This document shows, in pieces, positions 5,990-7,576 of a stretch of 7,576 bases of DNA. Origin of the DNA: Rhodobacteraceae bacterium UBA1957 (lineage in GTDB: Bacteria; Pseudomonadota; Alphaproteobacteria; Rhodobacterales; Rhodobacteraceae); the NCBI GenBank assembly GCA_002336405.1, contig DDEJ01000117.1, positions 566-8,141 of the forward strand, written 5' to 3'. The notes below the pieces were generated by a model. It had not been told where the DNA came from. It worked only from the letters and a program-made list of their open reading frames with translations, and did no database searches. Each line of letters begins with the position of its first letter. Positions within the stretch are counted from its first letter, which is position 1. The position numbers and the translations under genes are program-made.

Positions 5990-7254
5990 TTGCCTGAGAC
6001 CCGTTCAATTTTTGCCCCAAGATTGCCAAGTTTTTCTTCGATCTGTTCATAGCCACGATCCAGATGATAGACCCGATTGACCATAGTCTCGCCTTCGGCC
6101 GCCAAACCGGCCAGAATGAGCGACACGGAGGCCCGCAGATCCGTTGCCATCACCGGAGCCCCTTTGAGCCGGTCAACTCCGGTCACACGGGCCACGCCAC
6201 CCTCGACCTCGATATTTGCGCCCATACGCACAAGTTCAGGTGCATGCATGAAACGGTTTTCAAAAATTGTCTCCTCCAGCACGCTTTTGCCGTTTGCGGT
6301 ACACATCAGGGCCATGAATTGCGCCTGCAGGTCGGTGGGGTACCCGGGGAATGGTGCGGTTGTGACATCAACGGCTGAAATGTAATCTGCACGCCGCCTC
6401 ACCGACAGCCCGCCGCTGGTTTCCCACACGTCGACCCCTGCGGCGTCAAGTTTCTCAACAAAGGCGCCAATCAAATCAAGTCGTCCACCCAATAGTTCAA
6501 TTTCGCCACCACAGAGCGCAGGCGCAATCATGAACGTCCCCAATTCGATTCGGTCGACAATCACTTCATGGGTCGCCCCGTGCAGTCGATCAACACCTTC
6601 GATGGTGATCTGTGAGGTGCCGGCTCCGCTAATCTTTGCGCCCATCGCCACCAAACATTTAGCCAGATCCACAGTATCCGGTTCGCGTGCAGCGTTTGTG
6701 ATCACGGTCGTACCTTTGGCCAGTGTTGCGGCCGTCAGGGCGTTTTCAGTGGCACCGACCGAAACAAATGGAAAGTCGATCACCCCGCCGGTCAGCCCGT
6801 TTGGCGCGGTGGCGTGGACATAGCCGCCCTCAAGTTCAATCTTGGCACCAAGTTTTTCCATCGCGTGCATGTGCAAGTCGACCTTGCGGGCGCCAATGGC
6901 ACACCCGCCGGGAAGGGATACAATTGCTTCGCCTTCGCGGGCCAGTAAAGGCCCCAGCACGTTAAACGAGGCGCGTAATTTGCGCACAATTTCATAGTCG
7001 GCTTTGCGATTGGTGATCTTGCGGGCGCTGAGCGCCATCACGCGACCATCTTGTAACAAAACAACTTCGCACCCGTGCGATTCGAGCAAACTGCTCAGAG
7101 TTTTGATATCGGACAAACGCGGCACATTCGTCAGCGTCAGCGGCTCCTCTGTCAGCAGTGCCGCTGACATCAATTTAAGACAGGTATTTTTCGCGCCTGA
7201 GATTTGCACTTTTCCCTGCAGCGGTCCGCCGCCGCTGACAACAATCGAATCCAT
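5986..7254 (-). CDS. murA: UDP-N-acetylglucosamine 1-carboxyvinyltransferase
   Basis: MurA transfers the enolpyruvyl group of PEP to UDP-GlcNAc, the first committed step of peptidoglycan synthesis, in the cytoplasm. The 422-residue protein is full length with the inside-out alpha/beta barrel sequence pattern. Active-site residues are visible: K22 and N23 in SGAKNTCLK, the catalytic Cys at 118 in [15 protein letters not shown] (E. coli C115), D308 in [13 protein letters not shown] (E. coli D305), and R400 in [14 protein letters not shown] (E. coli R397). Because the loop residue is Cys and not Asp, the enzyme would be of the fosfomycin-sensitive type. The ATG at 7252-7254 is preceded by AAGGCAGG, 4 nt upstream. 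That site lies in the 12-nt gap after a small basic ORF, so both are probably on one mRNA. The stop overlaps the DUF2948 start. Confidence 0.98.
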   Translation of the reverse strand: MDSIVVSGGGPLQGKVQISGAKNTCLKLMSAALLTEEPLTLTNVPRLSDIKTLSSLLESHGCEVVLLQDGRVMALSARKITNRKADYEIVRKLRASFNVLGPLLAREGEAIVSLPGGCAIGARKVDLHMHAMEKLGAKIELEGGYVHATAPNGLTGGVIDFPFVSVGATENALTAATLAKGTTVITNAAREPDTVDLAKCLVAMGAKISGAGTSQITIEGVDRLHGATHEVIVDRIELGTFMIAPALCGGEIELLGGRLDLIGAFVEKLDAAGVDVWETSGGLSVRRRADYISAVDVTTAPFPGYPTDLQAQFMALMCTANGKSVLEETIFENRFMHAPELVRMGANIEVEGGVARVTGVDRLKGAPVMATDLRASVSLILAGLAAEGETMVNRVYHLDRGYEQIEEKLGNLGAKIERVSGK

Positions 7255-7266
7255 GTAACCTGCCTT

Positions 7267-7404
7267 TTATTTTTCTTGCTCGTTTTCTTTGCGCGCTTTT
7301 GCCTGAGCTTTGCGCTTGGCCATATTGGCTTTGAGCGCCACCCTGAGGCGGACGTCTCTGTCCGGCTCTTTGGAAGGGGTTTTGTGTTGTTTCTTCTCGC
7401 TCAT
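7267..7404 (-). CDS. Small basic protein upstream of murA (45 aa)
   Basis: A 45-codon ORF reads MSEKKQHKTPSKEPDRDVRL, then RVALKANMAKRKAQAKARKE, and ends NEQEK before TAA. It is very rich in Lys, Arg and Ala; the second half looks like one amphipathic, highly charged helix with a conserved-looking LKANMAKRKAQA core. It ends 12 nt before the murA ATG, and the murA ribosome site begins at its stop, which suggests co-transcription. From memory, similar short proteins precede murA in other Rhodobacteraceae; this is unchecked. No function is known; RNA binding is conceivable from charge alone. A promoter-like site lies so close to the ATG that the mRNA may be leaderless. Alternative: an untranslated murA leader. 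Confidence 0.72.
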   Translation of the reverse strand: MSEKKQHKTPSKEPDRDVRLRVALKANMAKRKAQAKARKENEQEK

Positions 7405-7410
7405 GTGCCA

Positions 7411-7439
7411 GTTATACAGTAGTTCATAAAACGCGTCCA
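7411..7439 (-). promoter_or_regulatory. candidate sigma70 promoter for the murA operon
   Basis: On the minus strand TGGACG (7434-7439, 4 of 6 matches) and TATAAC (7411-7416, 5 of 6 matches) are separated by exactly 17 nt. The -10 box ends 6 nt before the ATG of the small basic protein at 7404, so transcription would begin at or within a base or two of that A. No other comparable promoter is visible between this gene and tRNA-Thr. Confidence 0.45.
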
Positions 7440-7463
7440 GATTACGCTTGCACCCTAGCGCAA

Positions 7464-7492
7464 TTACATCTAATCACCGCCTGCGCTATGAA
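7464..7492 (+). promoter_or_regulatory. candidate promoter for tRNA-Thr
   Basis: TATGAA (7487-7492, 4 of 6 matches to TATAAT) precedes a GC-rich GGCGCG stretch, as in stable-RNA promoters with GC discriminators, and would start RNA about 4 nt before the tRNA. A sequence 17 nt upstream, TTACAT (7464-7469), is a poor -35 box. The evidence is mainly position. Confidence 0.25.
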
Positions 7493-7502
7493 GGCGCGTC
7501 TG

Positions 7503-7576
7503 GCTGCAGTAGCTCAGTGGTAGAGCGCGTCATTGGTAATGACGAGGTCGGGAGTTCAATCCTCCCCTGCAGCACC
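7503..7576 (+). tRNA. tRNA-Thr (anticodon GGT), last base cut by the window
   Basis: The cloverleaf is complete. The acceptor GCTGCAG (7503-7509) pairs with CTGCAGC, the D stem is GCTC/GAGC, and the anticodon stem CGTCA/TGACG has loop TTGGTAA. The T arm is GGGAG/CTCCC with loop TTCAATC, and the discriminator is A. The anticodon GGT at 7535-7537 reads Thr codons ACC/ACU. The sequence ends in CC, so an encoded CCA would finish one base outside the window. The gene is divergent from the murA operon, with a 98-bp gap between it and the small basic protein. Confidence 0.96.

Noticed and set aside
1..7576. Mobile element, prophage, defence system or CRISPR array, given a tRNA at each end
   Set aside because: No integrase, transposase, direct repeats of a tRNA 3' end, spacer-repeat pattern or effector-like gene was found; the genes are conserved core functions.

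Overview
The window looks like a conserved housekeeping segment of an alphaproteobacterial chromosome, most likely a marine Rhodobacteraceae (Roseobacter-type) organism of moderate GC content. The evidence is the gene order murA - DUF2948 - hisD - UPF0262 - low-molecular-weight phosphatase - infA - maf - RNase E/G - yacG - tRNA-Phe, together with the sequences of the small family-specific proteins (DUF2948, UPF0262). This assignment rests on recall of gene order and protein families; no search was run.

Layout: all protein genes lie on the minus strand, so transcription runs from high to low coordinates. At the right edge a tRNA-Thr(GGT) gene points away on the plus strand and is cut one base before the end of its CCA. 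Divergent from it is a 45-residue basic protein (7267-7404), closely followed by murA (cell-wall precursor synthesis) and a DUF2948 gene that overlaps murA by ATGA. A 178-bp non-coding stretch follows, with a hairpin and a promoter-like site containing a near-palindrome. Next is a DUF1772-type membrane protein gene split by an apparent one-base loss (4808-5331), then hisD (last steps of histidine synthesis).

After a 131-bp gap come UPF0262 and a phosphatase gene, 3 nt apart. A 209-bp gap with an AT-rich core precedes a tight translation/RNA-processing run: infA (IF-1), maf (nucleotide pyrophosphatase, TTG start one nt after the infA stop), a short RNase E/G homologue and yacG, the last three joined by ATGA overlaps. 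A tRNA-Phe(GAA) with encoded CCA closes the left edge.

I see no CRISPR array, insertion sequence, integrase, toxin-antitoxin or defence module, and no gene-free stretch longer than 300 bases. The observations most worth checking are the broken DUF1772 gene inserted in an otherwise conserved cluster, the possibly leaderless small gene in front of murA, and the RNase E/G homologue reduced to its catalytic part without the Zn-link cysteines.
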